Part shown: positions 37,889-46,811 of the stretch, one piece after another
Layout: every line of letters starts with the position of its first letter
Numbering within the stretch: the stretch's first letter is position 1
Source of the DNA: CAXMQS01 sp964195995
GTDB lineage: Bacteria > Actinomycetota > Acidimicrobiia > Spongiisociales > JAOTWH01
Reading direction: 5' to 3'
Assembly (NCBI GenBank): GCA_964195995.1
Contig: CAXMQS010000095.1
Coordinates: 46,374-110,373, forward strand
Length of the DNA: 64,000 bases
Program-made: the position numbers and the translations under genes
The notes under the pieces: generated by a model
Databases searched by the model: none
Told to the model about the DNA's origin: nothing
Seen by the model: the letters and a program-made list of their open reading frames with translations, nothing else

Positions 37889-38799
37889 AAGAACTGTGCC
37901 AGCCGAATAGATGCTTCAAGCGTTGCGATCCTGGTGTCGGTCGCCCTGACCTCCACGCCTTCGATCGCGTCGCTCGCGTCGGAGGTGTCCACGATCAGAG
38001 TCGTTACGAGGCCGTCGTAGGCGGCGACCACGCCGGCTGACCCGCCGGGGTAGCCAAGCGAGCCGAGCACGGCGGCGGCCGGACCCTTGACGGCCTCGCC
38101 GCCAATGAGTGGACTGACGGCCACGACATCGTGTTCGGCGACTGCCTCCCGTACTCCGGGAACCGCCAGGATCGGCCAGATCGAGAGAACGGGGTTGGAG
38201 GGCCCGATGACCACTTGGTCAGCGTCGGAGATCGCCTCGAGCACGCCGGGAGCAGGGAGCGCCGTGCCCTTGAAGCGGATTTCGGCTACCTCATCCTCGT
38301 GGCGCCTCACGACGAAGTAGTCCTGGAAGGAGAGCCACTCGCCGTCGGCGGTCATCACCCTGGTGCGCAGCTCGTCGTCCGTAACGGGAAGGACCCTGGC
38401 TGCAACGCCAAGGCGCCTCGTTGCCGCTGCCGTGACCTCGCTCAGGGTCGCACCGCTGTCGAGGGCCATGGTGCGTGCCAGGCACGCCGCAAGATCGCGG
38501 TCACCGAGACGAAATGTTGTATCGATGCCCGCTGCGGTCAACGCCTCCATCACGGTGAAGGTGTCGTCCCTTATGCCCCATCCGGCTGGCCCCTCAATGC
38601 CCGCGAGGGTGTTGGTGACGGTGTCGATGTCGGCTGCAACATGCAGGCCGTACAGCCTGTCGTCATCGCCGACGTTGACGATCACCGTTAGCTGCTCGCA
38701 GGTCGCTGCCAGGCCCCGCGCCAGCCGAGCGCCTCCTACGCCGCCGCTCAGCAAGGTGGTGCGGCGAGGCTCTTTGTTCTTGGTGTCCGAAGACCCCAC
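37885..38799 (-). CDS. cofD: 2-phospho-L-lactate (phosphoenolpyruvate) transferase
   Basis: A 304-residue enzyme that joins the activated lactyl/enolpyruvyl unit to the deazaflavin Fo to make (dehydro-)F420-0. It shows LSGGVGGARLARGL, VNVGDDDRLYGLHVAADIDT, RLGDRDLA and GPSNPVLSI, the CofD hallmarks. Its GTG start is only 11 bp from the start of the divergent glycosyltransferase gene, so the two promoters must overlap or one start is wrong. It is the first gene of cofD-cofE-fpg. Confidence 0.95.
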   Translation of the reverse strand: MGSSDTKNKEPRRTTLLSGGVGGARLARGLAATCEQLTVIVNVGDDDRLYGLHVAADIDTVTNTLAGIEGPAGWGIRDDTFTVMEALTAAGIDTTFRLGDRDLAACLARTMALDSGATLSEVTAAATRRLGVAARVLPVTDDELRTRVMTADGEWLSFQDYFVVRRHEDEVAEIRFKGTALPAPGVLEAISDADQVVIGPSNPVLSIWPILAVPGVREAVAEHDVVAVSPLIGGEAVKGPAAAVLGSLGYPGGSAGVVAAYDGLVTTLIVDTSDASDAIEGVEVRATDTRIATLEASIRLAQFL

Positions 38800-38810
38800 A
38801 ATGACCCTCC

Positions 38811-41597
38811 ATGTCTAGCGACCCGCTCGTCGGGGACGCCGTTGGCCCGAAAGTGGTGACGGTCGTCCTGGTAGGCGACCCCTCTGCCATCGGCGAGGGG
38901 CTTGACGCGTTGGGCCGTCAATTGTATGAGACGGCGGCAACGTTCCTGGTTGGAAGAGCTCCGGAGATCGAGGGTATTGCCGACAGACGTGGCGTCAAGT
39001 GGGCCCGCACGATCGATGATCTGCGCGATCAGATCCCGAGCGACACCACATATGTCTGGTTCGTCAACGAGCACGTTCGCGCCAGGCCGGACGCGCTTGG
39101 GGCATTGGTAAGCGAATCGGTGCGCGTCGACGCCTCGGTTGCCGGGTCGAAGGCACTCCGCATCGACGATCCTGAGATCCTGGTCTCCGTCGGCATCGCC
39201 ACCGACGTTTTCGCCGTTCCCTATCTGGGGATCGATCGCGACGAGCGGGATCAGTCACAGTTCGATGTCATCCGCGACGTCGCCGCGGTCTCCGCCGGGT
39301 CGCTGCTCGTCCGCCGTGACCTGTTGCAAGGGCTGCGAGGGCCGGATCCCCAACTACCCGCAGAGGCTGCCGGCATCGACTTCTGTTTCAGGGCTCGGCT
39401 GCGCGGCGCCCGCATCGTCGTTGTCCCGTCTTCGGAGGTATTGGTCAAGGCGTCGGGTCGCTCGACGACGCCATGGATCGAGGAAGCCGGCCGCATCCGA
39501 GCCATGATGAAGAGCTACAGCATCATGACACTGCTGTGGGCTCTCCCGTTGGCGTTCTTGATCGGATTGGCAGAAGCGATCGTCGTTCCGCTTCTCGGGC
39601 GCTGGACGTTGTTCAACTGGGGCAGGGCCTGGTTGTGGAACCTGGTTCGGCTGCCGTCAACGATCGCTGCCCGGTTGGCCGCGCGACGAGGGCGAATCGC
39701 CGGCGACGAGGAACTCTTTCGCTATCAGATAAGAGGATCCGCTCGCCTGCGGTCGCTCGGAGTTGAGGCGAGCGAGCTCATCCAGGAACGCAGGGCCCAT
39801 GGCCGCGTCGGTGGTCTCTCCAGGTGGCTTGCCGCCAGCCAGACGGCGGTCCGCAGCGCAGGCTTCATCTGGGCGGCCTCAGTGGGCGTTGCGGTGCTGG
39901 CGGCAACACGATCCATCTGGTCGGGGCGCCTGCCAGCTGTCGGCTTCTCCCTACCGCCTGCCGAACACTCGGCCGATGTTCTCTCGAGCTACGCCGGAGG
40001 TTGGAATCCCGCCGGCCTCGGGACGCTGTGGCCGCTGCGCCCGGCTGTAGGCGCGGTGGCGCTGCTGCAGCGGATCCTGCTGGATAGGCCGGAGCTGACG
40101 GTCACTGTGATGCTGGTCGTCGCGCTCCTGGCTGGTGCGCTCGGCGTAGCCCGCCTGTTGCGCGGTTTCGGGCTTGGTGCCGCCGCGTCGTATGTAGCCG
40201 GCATCGCCTTCTTTGCCGGACCGGCGGCGGCGGCCATCGCCGACACCACTCATTGGACGGCGCTCATTGCCCTTGGCCCGCTGCCATGGGTTCTGCGGTT
40301 GGCCCTTCGTCGATGGCCGGCAACGTGGCGGGGTCGGATTGGCACGAGCGCCGCCATGGTGCTGGCATCAGGCCTGGTCGCCGTCTTTCTTCCTGCTGCC
40401 GTCATCGTCGCCCCACTGGCGTTGCTGGTGTGGGCGATAGTCGGGACTGGTTCGCGGTGGATGGCCGTGGCGCGCGGAGCTCTCGCCTCGGTTGCGGCTC
40501 TTCCGTTTCTCTTTCCGTGGTTGGGGATCATCGACGCCTCTGACTATCTGCAACAGGGGCCAGACACCTTCTGGGAGCCCTCCCTCGTGGTAGCCGCTCT
40601 TGTTGGCTTCGCCGCGGTGTTGACGATCGTCGTTGGCGACCGACTGCTCTCTACTCTCGCCGGCTGGGGAGGCACGCTGGCTATCGCCGGCGCCGCCGCC
40701 GCCCGACTCGGCGACTTCGACTTGGGCACAGACGTAGGACTGGCGGGTCTGTTAGCGGCGTCTCTTGGAACGGCGGTCGTCATCGGCAGCGCCCTCGAGA
40801 CATTCGTGCGGCTGGACTTGCCGGGATGGCGCCGTTCCGCCGGGGCACTTGGAGCAGCCGCGGCAGTTGCCGTCGCTCTGGTCGCAGCACCATTCATCCT
40901 TCCTGGACGGGCAGGGCTTCCCGGCGATCGCTACCGGGGGCTCCTCGACTTCGCGGCAACCATCGATGGAGCGAGTGGTTCGCGGCTTCTTCTTCTCGGT
41001 AGCGCGGCCGCGCTCCCCGGCGAGAGCAGGTCGCTTGACGGGACGGCCTATCGGGTGATCTCGGTCCCGATTCCGACGATGTGGGAGGCTCGGCTCGGGG
41101 TGGAGAGGCCTGCGGACGCCGCGCTCGATGCAGTGCTTCGATCGATCGTCGCCGGCGAAACAGTCAGGGCGGGTGAGGCGCTGGCCGAATTCGGCATCGA
41201 ATGGGTTGTTTTCGCGGACGAGACCGTTCTCGACACCTCGTTCGACGGAACGCTCGATCTGCTGCCGCTACCGGGGCTCGATGAGACCGCTTTCGTCAAC
41301 GAGGCGCCTGCTGCTCGCGCGGTCACGAGCAGCGGCGCGGCCTGGTCCTGGGACGCACCGGGCTACAGGGGCGAAGGCATAGCCGGCGAGGCCGTCTTCG
41401 TGGCGGAGGCTGCAGACCAGAGATGGGGGCCGGGGGAGTGGGCGCAGAATGGATGGTCGAACCGGCTGAGCGCCACTCCCGGCGTTGCGACCTTCTCGAG
41501 TCGCCCGGAGTTGCGCAATGAGGCGATCTTCGCTCTTGGCTATCTCGCGCTGTTGGTTCTGTTGGCGATTAGCGGCTTCGGCAGGAGGGTGAGATGA
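38811..41597 (+). CDS. Large GT2-type glycosyltransferase with multi-pass membrane C-terminus
   Basis: A 928-residue protein. The N-terminal ~240 residues form a GT2-like domain (VVTVVLVGDPSAIGEGLDAL, then DTTYVWFVNEHVRARPDAL and GSLLVRRDLL). After that come some twelve membrane helices interrupted by loops, and an extracytoplasmic region (about 700-895) before a last helix. Actinobacteria carry such a protein at the same place next to F420 and mannose genes; a role in envelope glycan export or polymerisation is inferred. The classic DxD is not clear, which weakens the catalytic claim. It overlaps the following gene by 4 bp. Confidence 0.8.
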   Translation: MSSDPLVGDAVGPKVVTVVLVGDPSAIGEGLDALGRQLYETAATFLVGRAPEIEGIADRRGVKWARTIDDLRDQIPSDTTYVWFVNEHVRARPDALGALVSESVRVDASVAGSKALRIDDPEILVSVGIATDVFAVPYLGIDRDERDQSQFDVIRDVAAVSAGSLLVRRDLLQGLRGPDPQLPAEAAGIDFCFRARLRGARIVVVPSSEVLVKASGRSTTPWIEEAGRIRAMMKSYSIMTLLWALPLAFLIGLAEAIVVPLLGRWTLFNWGRAWLWNLVRLPSTIAARLAARRGRIAGDEELFRYQIRGSARLRSLGVEASELIQERRAHGRVGGLSRWLAASQTAVRSAGFIWAASVGVAVLAATRSIWSGRLPAVGFSLPPAEHSADVLSSYAGGWNPAGLGTLWPLRPAVGAVALLQRILLDRPELTVTVMLVVALLAGALGVARLLRGFGLGAAASYVAGIAFFAGPAAAAIADTTHWTALIALGPLPWVLRLALRRWPATWRGRIGTSAAMVLASGLVAVFLPAAVIVAPLALLVWAIVGTGSRWMAVARGALASVAALPFLFPWLGIIDASDYLQQGPDTFWEPSLVVAALVGFAAVLTIVVGDRLLSTLAGWGGTLAIAGAAAARLGDFDLGTDVGLAGLLAASLGTAVVIGSALETFVRLDLPGWRRSAGALGAAAAVAVALVAAPFILPGRAGLPGDRYRGLLDFAATIDGASGSRLLLLGSAAALPGESRSLDGTAYRVISVPIPTMWEARLGVERPADAALDAVLRSIVAGETVRAGEALAEFGIEWVVFADETVLDTSFDGTLDLLPLPGLDETAFVNEAPAARAVTSSGAAWSWDAPGYRGEGIAGEAVFVAEAADQRWGPGEWAQNGWSNRLSATPGVATFSSRPELRNEAIFALGYLALLVLLAISGFGRRVR

Positions 41598-42910
41598 GAA
41601 GGCTCATCCTCGTTGGCCTGGTGGCCGCGGCGGCGGTCGGCGCGGCGTTCCTTCCAGAGCCGCCCCAACCGGCGGCGCCGGTGGCGCCGCCGCGACCGGA
41701 GGTGGCGACGCCTGCGGCGGGGGTCTGGTATTGCCCGTGGGTTCAGTCGAGCTTCGAGCGGGACGGATCGTTGGCACTGGCCTCGGTTGGTGATGTCTCT
41801 GCCGCCCTCACATTTCCTAACCCCGAGCCGGGAGGCCAGGTGGACAGTTTCTCGCTTGACGTCGTTGGCCCAGGAGCGACCCTCGTAAGGGTCGCCGATG
41901 TCGCGCTGCGAGGAGACGTTCCCGGCTTCGTCGAGTTCTCTGAGCTGGAGACAGCCGCCGGCGTCATCGTCGAGAGCCCGTTTACGCTCGTCGCTGAGGC
42001 CTGCATCGCCTCGGTACCCAAGGTCTGGTACCTGGTTGGCGGGTCGACGAGGCAGGGCGAGTCCCTGACCCTCCGTCTGTTCAACCCATTCCCCGAGATC
42101 GCCAAGGTGTCGGTCGCGGCCGCGTCGGAGTTCGGTGCCGAACCAGTTACGTCGCTCGATGGTCTTTCTGTTGGACCTCGAACGTGGACGGATGTCGATC
42201 TGGCTGTGACACTCCGGCTGCGGGATGTCTTGGCGATCACCATCACCCCTGAGGAGGGCATCGTGATTCCCGCGATGTTCGCATCGAACGCGGACGATGA
42301 GGCCATGTGGGTCGGGAGTGGAGTCGGGACCAGGTGGGAGTTCCCTGTAGTAGGAGCGGGCTCTGTCGCAGGATCTATTCGTCTGTACAACCCGTCAGCC
42401 GAAGCTGTGCTGGTCGAGATCGACTTGATCACGGCAGAGGGTCCCATCCTCGGCGCCGAGGTGGTGCAGGTCGGACCAGGAGAACCCGTGATCGTCGACC
42501 TGTCAACCGCGGTCGGAGGTTCCTTCGGTGCGGTCGTCAGGGCTGAGACCGCCGTGGCCGCAGCTGTGGTTGCAAGCGGCGGCGGAGGCTTGGCTGCGAC
42601 GATCGGTGCCCCGAAGCCCGTCGATAGGTGGCTGCTCCCTGGGGCCGGTGCGGCCGGCGACGGTGTTCGGTCGTTGTGGATCACCAACTCCAGTGGAGAG
42701 GCGGCGACGATTTCTCTGAGAGCACTCGGAGCTGATGGCGCCGGAGCGGTCGACAAGATCCTGGTCCCTGCCGGCTCGCTGCGCCAGTTCATCATCGAGC
42801 CGACGGCCGGCTATCTCGCAGAGTCCCTTACGCCATTCGTTGCCGGGTGGGCGGTACAGAGTCCTGAAGCAGTGGCCTTCGCGCTTGGGGTGCCAATGCC
42901 CCAGGAGTGA
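41594..42910 (+). CDS. Secreted/membrane-anchored protein, DUF5719-like
   Basis: A 438-residue exported protein with a short N-terminal helix (RRLILVGLVAAAAVGAAF) and a beta-rich, alanine-valine-rich body. Segments such as GVWYCPWVQSS and WLLPGAGAAGDGVRSLWITNSS recall the DUF5719 family, which lies beside the large glycosyltransferase in other actinobacteria. Function is unknown; an extracytoplasmic partner of the upstream protein is possible. ATGA overlap with that gene. Confidence 0.7.
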   Translation: MRRLILVGLVAAAAVGAAFLPEPPQPAAPVAPPRPEVATPAAGVWYCPWVQSSFERDGSLALASVGDVSAALTFPNPEPGGQVDSFSLDVVGPGATLVRVADVALRGDVPGFVEFSELETAAGVIVESPFTLVAEACIASVPKVWYLVGGSTRQGESLTLRLFNPFPEIAKVSVAAASEFGAEPVTSLDGLSVGPRTWTDVDLAVTLRLRDVLAITITPEEGIVIPAMFASNADDEAMWVGSGVGTRWEFPVVGAGSVAGSIRLYNPSAEAVLVEIDLITAEGPILGAEVVQVGPGEPVIVDLSTAVGGSFGAVVRAETAVAAAVVASGGGGLAATIGAPKPVDRWLLPGAGAAGDGVRSLWITNSSGEAATISLRALGADGAGAVDKILVPAGSLRQFIIEPTAGYLAESLTPFVAGWAVQSPEAVAFALGVPMPQE

Positions 42911-43018
42911 CCGTCGGTCACTCATCGCGGCCGAATGACAAAATCGTCTTACATGCCTCGTGGCACCTAAGAGCGCGAAATCCTTGGAGGTTGGCCAGCC
43001 GTTACCTAGGTTCGGCGG

Positions 43019-43225
43019 ATGCGTTGCACAAAATGCGATACAAAGGCGGCCTCTCGGCTGAGTTACGACTATGGCGAGGCGACGGTTTGGCTCGATGACC
43101 GCCTCAAAGGTCCCGGTCATGTGCTGTGCGTGCCGCATTCCGATCGATTCACGCCCCCGGTGGGATGGGTGCTTGTGGATCGCAGGGCCAGCGCGCCACC
43201 CGTGGTGACGCTCGAAGTCGCTTAG
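43019..43225 (+). CDS. DUF3499-like small zinc-binding protein
   Basis: A 68-residue protein starting MRCTKCDTKAASRLSYDYGE, with later CVPHSDRFTPPVGW. The paired cysteines, Cys-x2-His and the tryptophan motif match the DUF3499 family, conserved in the actinobacterial phosphomannomutase neighbourhood. Function unknown; zinc binding is likely. The 108 bp upstream holds no gene I can support and probably contains its promoter. Confidence 0.75.
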   Translation: MRCTKCDTKAASRLSYDYGEATVWLDDRLKGPGHVLCVPHSDRFTPPVGWVLVDRRASAPPVVTLEVA

Positions 43226-43238
43226 GTGGGGCGCTCGA

Positions 43239-43538
43239 ATGTCGATTGATCGCGACGTCATCGACGCTGTCAAGGAGATGGACCAGCACGAGCTGCGTCG
43301 GCTCCTCATGCTCACCCAAGCTCGCCTCGAGGGTTCCGGCGCCGACACCAGCGCTGCCTCCGCCCCCAACGTTTCGTTTCGGACAAGGTTGGTGAAGTGC
43401 GGGAAGGAGGCGTGCACAAGTTGCCCGCATGGGCCATATTGGTACGCCTACTGGAGAGAGAACGGCCGCCGGCACTCCCGCTATGTGGGGCGTCTCGATG
43501 ATGTCACCGCCGAGACGACGAACGCGGGAAGCGCGTGA
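43239..43538 (+). CDS. Small protein with CGKxxCxxCPHGPYWY motif (DUF6788-like)
   Basis: Ninety-nine residues. The N-terminal half is a helix (DVIDAVKEMDQHELRRLLML); the C-terminal half has CGKEACTSCPHGPYWYAYWR and RHSRYVGR, a motif of small zinc-binding proteins of unknown role, some near mobile DNA. No mobile gene is visible here. It follows the DUF3499-like gene by 13 bp. Confidence 0.65.
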   Translation: MSIDRDVIDAVKEMDQHELRRLLMLTQARLEGSGADTSAASAPNVSFRTRLVKCGKEACTSCPHGPYWYAYWRENGRRHSRYVGRLDDVTAETTNAGSA

Positions 43539-43572
43539 ACGACCACCATAAGTTGCTACGATGCGAGGACAC

Positions 43573-43770
43573 ATGAGCACAACCCAAAAGGCTGTCGCCT
43601 GCAACGAGTGCGGGGCGGCCGACGCCATTCAGATCGAGCTGAAACTGCCAGACGGCACGGCCGTTGAATTCTGTTCCTGCCACCGTTGCGAGAACCGCTG
43701 GTGGAACCAGGACGGCAAGAACCTCGACGTCTCGATGGTGCTGCAGCTGGCTCGCAACGCCCAGCCCTAA
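43573..43770 (+). CDS. Small zinc-ribbon protein (65 aa)
   Basis: Sixty-five residues with CNECGAADAI and CSCHRCENRWW, a two-knuckle zinc ribbon similar in layout to the TFIIS-type ribbon. ATG 43573 has GAGGA just upstream and is chosen over ATG 43561. No partner is obvious. It lies 37 bp before the large membrane glycosyltransferase-like gene. Confidence 0.7.
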   Translation: MSTTQKAVACNECGAADAIQIELKLPDGTAVEFCSCHRCENRWWNQDGKNLDVSMVLQLARNAQP

Positions 43771-43807
43771 CCGATTGGCGGCCGTCGGCGGTAGCCTCGC
43801 AGCGGTC

Positions 43808-46078
43808 ATGGGTTTCCTCACCAACCGTCGGGCATTGTTCATCATCGGTCTCGCGACCCTCGTGATGTTCGTAGTGATGCGACCCGACCTGATGTTCAGA
43901 GCTAATACCCCAACGGGCGGTGACATGGGAGCCCACGTCTTCCTTCCGGCCTTCCTCCGCGACACCCTTCTGCCACAGGGTCGGATCATGGGCTGGAGCA
44001 ACGACTGGTACGCCGGCTTTCCGGCGCTGTATTTCTACTTTCCGCTGCCTGCGCTGGCCATCGTTGCCCTCGATGTGGTGCTGCCCTATGGCGTCGCCTT
44101 CAAGCTGATTACGGCCTCGGGGATCATCGCCTTGCCCGCCGCCGGCTACGTCCTGGCCAGGGCAATGGGGTTCTCGAAACTGACGGCGGCGCTCGGAGGG
44201 GTCGCAGGCGGGACCTATGTCCTCATGGAGAGCCACGAGATATGGGGCGGCAACATCAAGGCGACGATGGCCGGGGAGTTCTCGTTCTCCATCGCGCTGG
44301 CACTTGGCCTCCTCTACCTAGCGTCGGTGGTGAAGGCCAGCAGGGAGGGCAGAGGATTCACTCCGATGGCCGGCGTACTCCTGGCTCTTACCGCTCTCAG
44401 TCATCTGATCGTCGTGATAGTCGTGGTCGTGGCCTCATTGCCACTGCTGATCCGCAGGCGCGGTGGGGCGACCGTCGGAGGCTCGTGGCTTCTTGGCTTC
44501 GCCATTGCCGGCTTCTGGGCTATCCCGCTGGTGTTCCGACTCGGATACACGTTCGACATGCAGTGGAACCCAGTAACGGGTCGCGACAATCTGTGGCCTC
44601 GAGAGTTCTGGCCCATTCTGGCGTTGGGGGTCATCGGGTTCGCGTGGGCGTTGGTCAAGAACTTTGACGTCGTCCCTGCCGCCTGGCTGGCGATCGTCCC
44701 GGCAGCCGGCTACTTGGCCATCCCGGTAACTGATTTCACCAAGGTCTACAACGCCCGATTGTTGCCGTTCTATTACTACACGGCGTACCTGTTCGCCGGT
44801 CTGGCTATCGGGATGGCGATCGCGTTGTGGGCGCGTCGTGTCAAGACCTATCGGCCAGACGTGTTAGCGGCGATGTGGTTGGTTGGCTCCACCGGTCTCG
44901 CCTTCGCCTTGTGGAAGTCGGGATTCCTCGCCACCAACAACATCTACCTGCCGATCATCGCGATACCTCTCGGGCTCGTGGTCGTGTTGTGGACGAACAC
45001 CGGCACGACCCGTCAGGCAGCTGTGATGGGTGCGACGTCGCTGGCAGGTATCGCTGTGCTCACGATTGGCCTCCTATCTATCTCCGATGCGCCCGGCTGG
45101 GTTGAGCACAACTACACCGGATACGAGGCCCGCAATGCGTACGACGAATACGTGGCGCTCATCGAGACAGTGGACGAACTCCCCGACGGCCGTATCCAGT
45201 GGGAGGCGAACAGCGATCTCGGCCGATACGGCACGCCGATGGCGCTGATGTTGTTGCCGTACTGGACGGAGGGTTCGCAGGATTCGATGGAAGGCCTCTA
45301 CTTCGAGTCGTCGATTACGACTCCGGTCCACTTCCTGAACACAGCTGAGGTCAGTTTGCGGCCCTCCAATCCGGCAAGGGGATTGAACTACCGGAGCTTG
45401 GACTTCGCTCGCGCCAGTCAGCACCTCTCGTTCTCAGGCATCGACTACTACGTGAGCTTCACCGAGGAGGCGACCGAAGGGGCGGAGCTGGCAGACTTCG
45501 AGGTGCTTGCCGAATCCGAGCCGTTCACGATCTTCGCCACCCCCGACTCCGAGCTCGTCGAAGTCGCCACTTTCGAGACCGTCGTCTACGACGGAGACCG
45601 GTCCTTCCAGGATGCTGCATTGGAGTGGTACGACCGGGTCGACGAGCTCGATCGCTGGATGGTCGCTGATGGTCCACAGGATTGGGCCAGGGTTGACGAC
45701 GTCGCCCCGTCGTCGGTAGGAGCGTCGGCGACGTTGCCCTCGCTGGCCGGCGTCGCTAGCCCGCTAGCCGGCACCGGCGAGGTAAGCGACATCGAGCTCG
45801 CCGACAACAAGATCTCGTTCACCACGACGGCCATCGGCGTTCCTCACCTCATCAAGGTGTCCGACTTTCCCAATTGGAAGGCGACGGGGGCCGACGGCCC
45901 TTACCGAGCAGCTCCGTCCTTCATGATCGTGGTACCGACCGAGGCTGATGTCGAGATCAACTTCGTCCGGACGTGGGATGAGTGGCTCGGTATCGTCGCA
46001 ACCCTCGGCGGTCTTGGCGTTGCCGTGTCGTGGGGGCTGGTGCGCCGCAGGCGGCAAGTGCGTCGGTTCGCGGCCTAA
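43808..46078 (+). CDS. Multi-pass membrane protein, PTPS-related / GT-C glycosyltransferase-like
   Basis: A 756-residue protein with about eleven membrane helices and a long extracytoplasmic C-terminal region before a last helix. The first loop reads GGDMGAHVFLPAFLRDTLLP, then GWSNDWYAGFPALYFYFPLP and VAFKLITASG, typical of the 6-pyruvoyl-tetrahydropterin-synthase-related membrane family, which has a GT-C fold. It probably transfers sugar units from a polyprenyl carrier. ATG 43808 is used; the frame extends upstream but overlaps the zinc-ribbon gene. Its stop overlaps the convergent glycosyltransferase stop (46075-46078). Confidence 0.82.
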   Translation: MGFLTNRRALFIIGLATLVMFVVMRPDLMFRANTPTGGDMGAHVFLPAFLRDTLLPQGRIMGWSNDWYAGFPALYFYFPLPALAIVALDVVLPYGVAFKLITASGIIALPAAGYVLARAMGFSKLTAALGGVAGGTYVLMESHEIWGGNIKATMAGEFSFSIALALGLLYLASVVKASREGRGFTPMAGVLLALTALSHLIVVIVVVVASLPLLIRRRGGATVGGSWLLGFAIAGFWAIPLVFRLGYTFDMQWNPVTGRDNLWPREFWPILALGVIGFAWALVKNFDVVPAAWLAIVPAAGYLAIPVTDFTKVYNARLLPFYYYTAYLFAGLAIGMAIALWARRVKTYRPDVLAAMWLVGSTGLAFALWKSGFLATNNIYLPIIAIPLGLVVVLWTNTGTTRQAAVMGATSLAGIAVLTIGLLSISDAPGWVEHNYTGYEARNAYDEYVALIETVDELPDGRIQWEANSDLGRYGTPMALMLLPYWTEGSQDSMEGLYFESSITTPVHFLNTAEVSLRPSNPARGLNYRSLDFARASQHLSFSGIDYYVSFTEEATEGAELADFEVLAESEPFTIFATPDSELVEVATFETVVYDGDRSFQDAALEWYDRVDELDRWMVADGPQDWARVDDVAPSSVGASATLPSLAGVASPLAGTGEVSDIELADNKISFTTTAIGVPHLIKVSDFPNWKATGADGPYRAAPSFMIVVPTEADVEINFVRTWDEWLGIVATLGGLGVAVSWGLVRRRRQVRRFAA

Positions 46079-46764
46079 CCGCTGCGCCACATCGCGACCC
46101 GCAGCCTGAGCAGCCCTACCACCGTACGGGGGACCCGAGTCCATAGGCCAGATCTGGCGCGTCGTGTCTCGATGACCGTCGCCGGTATCTCGACTACTCG
46201 ATAGCCGGCCTTCTCGGCTCGGATCACCAGTTCGGTGTCGAAGAGGTCCTTGGTCGAGATGACGTCAGGCCCGATGTCGGCAACGACCTCGCGGCGGAGT
46301 GCCTTCATCCCGTGAGTGTCGGTTACCTGCGCTCGAAAGAGACCGCGCAGTAGGAGGTTGAATCCCCAAGTGGCCAGGCGGCGTAGAGCGCCCCTCGTGT
46401 CGTTGGCACCCGCAACCCGCTTTGAGGCAAGCACCACGTCGGCGTCCGTTGCCAACGCCTCGTTGACGAAAGCGCCGGAGAAGTAGTCGATATCGAAGTT
46501 GACGACCCAGTCGCCCTTGGCGGCGAGGAATCCGGCTCGCATCGCGGCCCCGTAGTCGGGCTCGGGCAGGGAGATCACGCTCCACTCGGCGCGTTCGGAG
46601 GCGTGAGATGTGGCCTCCGCCAAGGTTCCGTCCGTAGATCCATTCTCAACGAGAGCGACGTCGATGTCGGCGTCGACGTCTTGGAGTTCGGCGAGGAGGA
46701 GCGGCACGGCCTGCTGCAGGGTTGCCGCTTCGTTGTGGATCGGGACGACGACCGAGACGCGCAT
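46075..46764 (-). CDS. Family 2 glycosyltransferase (polyprenyl-phosphate sugar synthase-like)
   Basis: A 229-residue GT-A enzyme. It opens VSVVVPIHNEAATLQQAVPL, followed by ENGSTDGT, DYGAAMRAGF, the metal-binding FDIDYF and a C-terminal ETRRARSGLW. There is no membrane anchor. Such enzymes make polyprenyl-phosphate mannose or glucose, which would feed the GT-C proteins encoded nearby; that link is inference. It is read leftward, overlapping the stop of the membrane protein gene. Confidence 0.85.
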   Translation of the reverse strand: MRVSVVVPIHNEAATLQQAVPLLLAELQDVDADIDVALVENGSTDGTLAEATSHASERAEWSVISLPEPDYGAAMRAGFLAAKGDWVVNFDIDYFSGAFVNEALATDADVVLASKRVAGANDTRGALRRLATWGFNLLLRGLFRAQVTDTHGMKALRREVVADIGPDVISTKDLFDTELVIRAEKAGYRVVEIPATVIETRRARSGLWTRVPRTVVGLLRLRVAMWRSG

Positions 46765-46811
46765 GAAGGAGGGAGTCTAGGAAGGGAGCCACGCCGTAGA
46801 CTCCCGGTCCG

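Noticed and set aside
42911..43018. A whiB gene, as expected from the mycobacterial order
   Set aside because: Neither strand shows the four-cysteine WhiB pattern, and the gap is only 108 bp.
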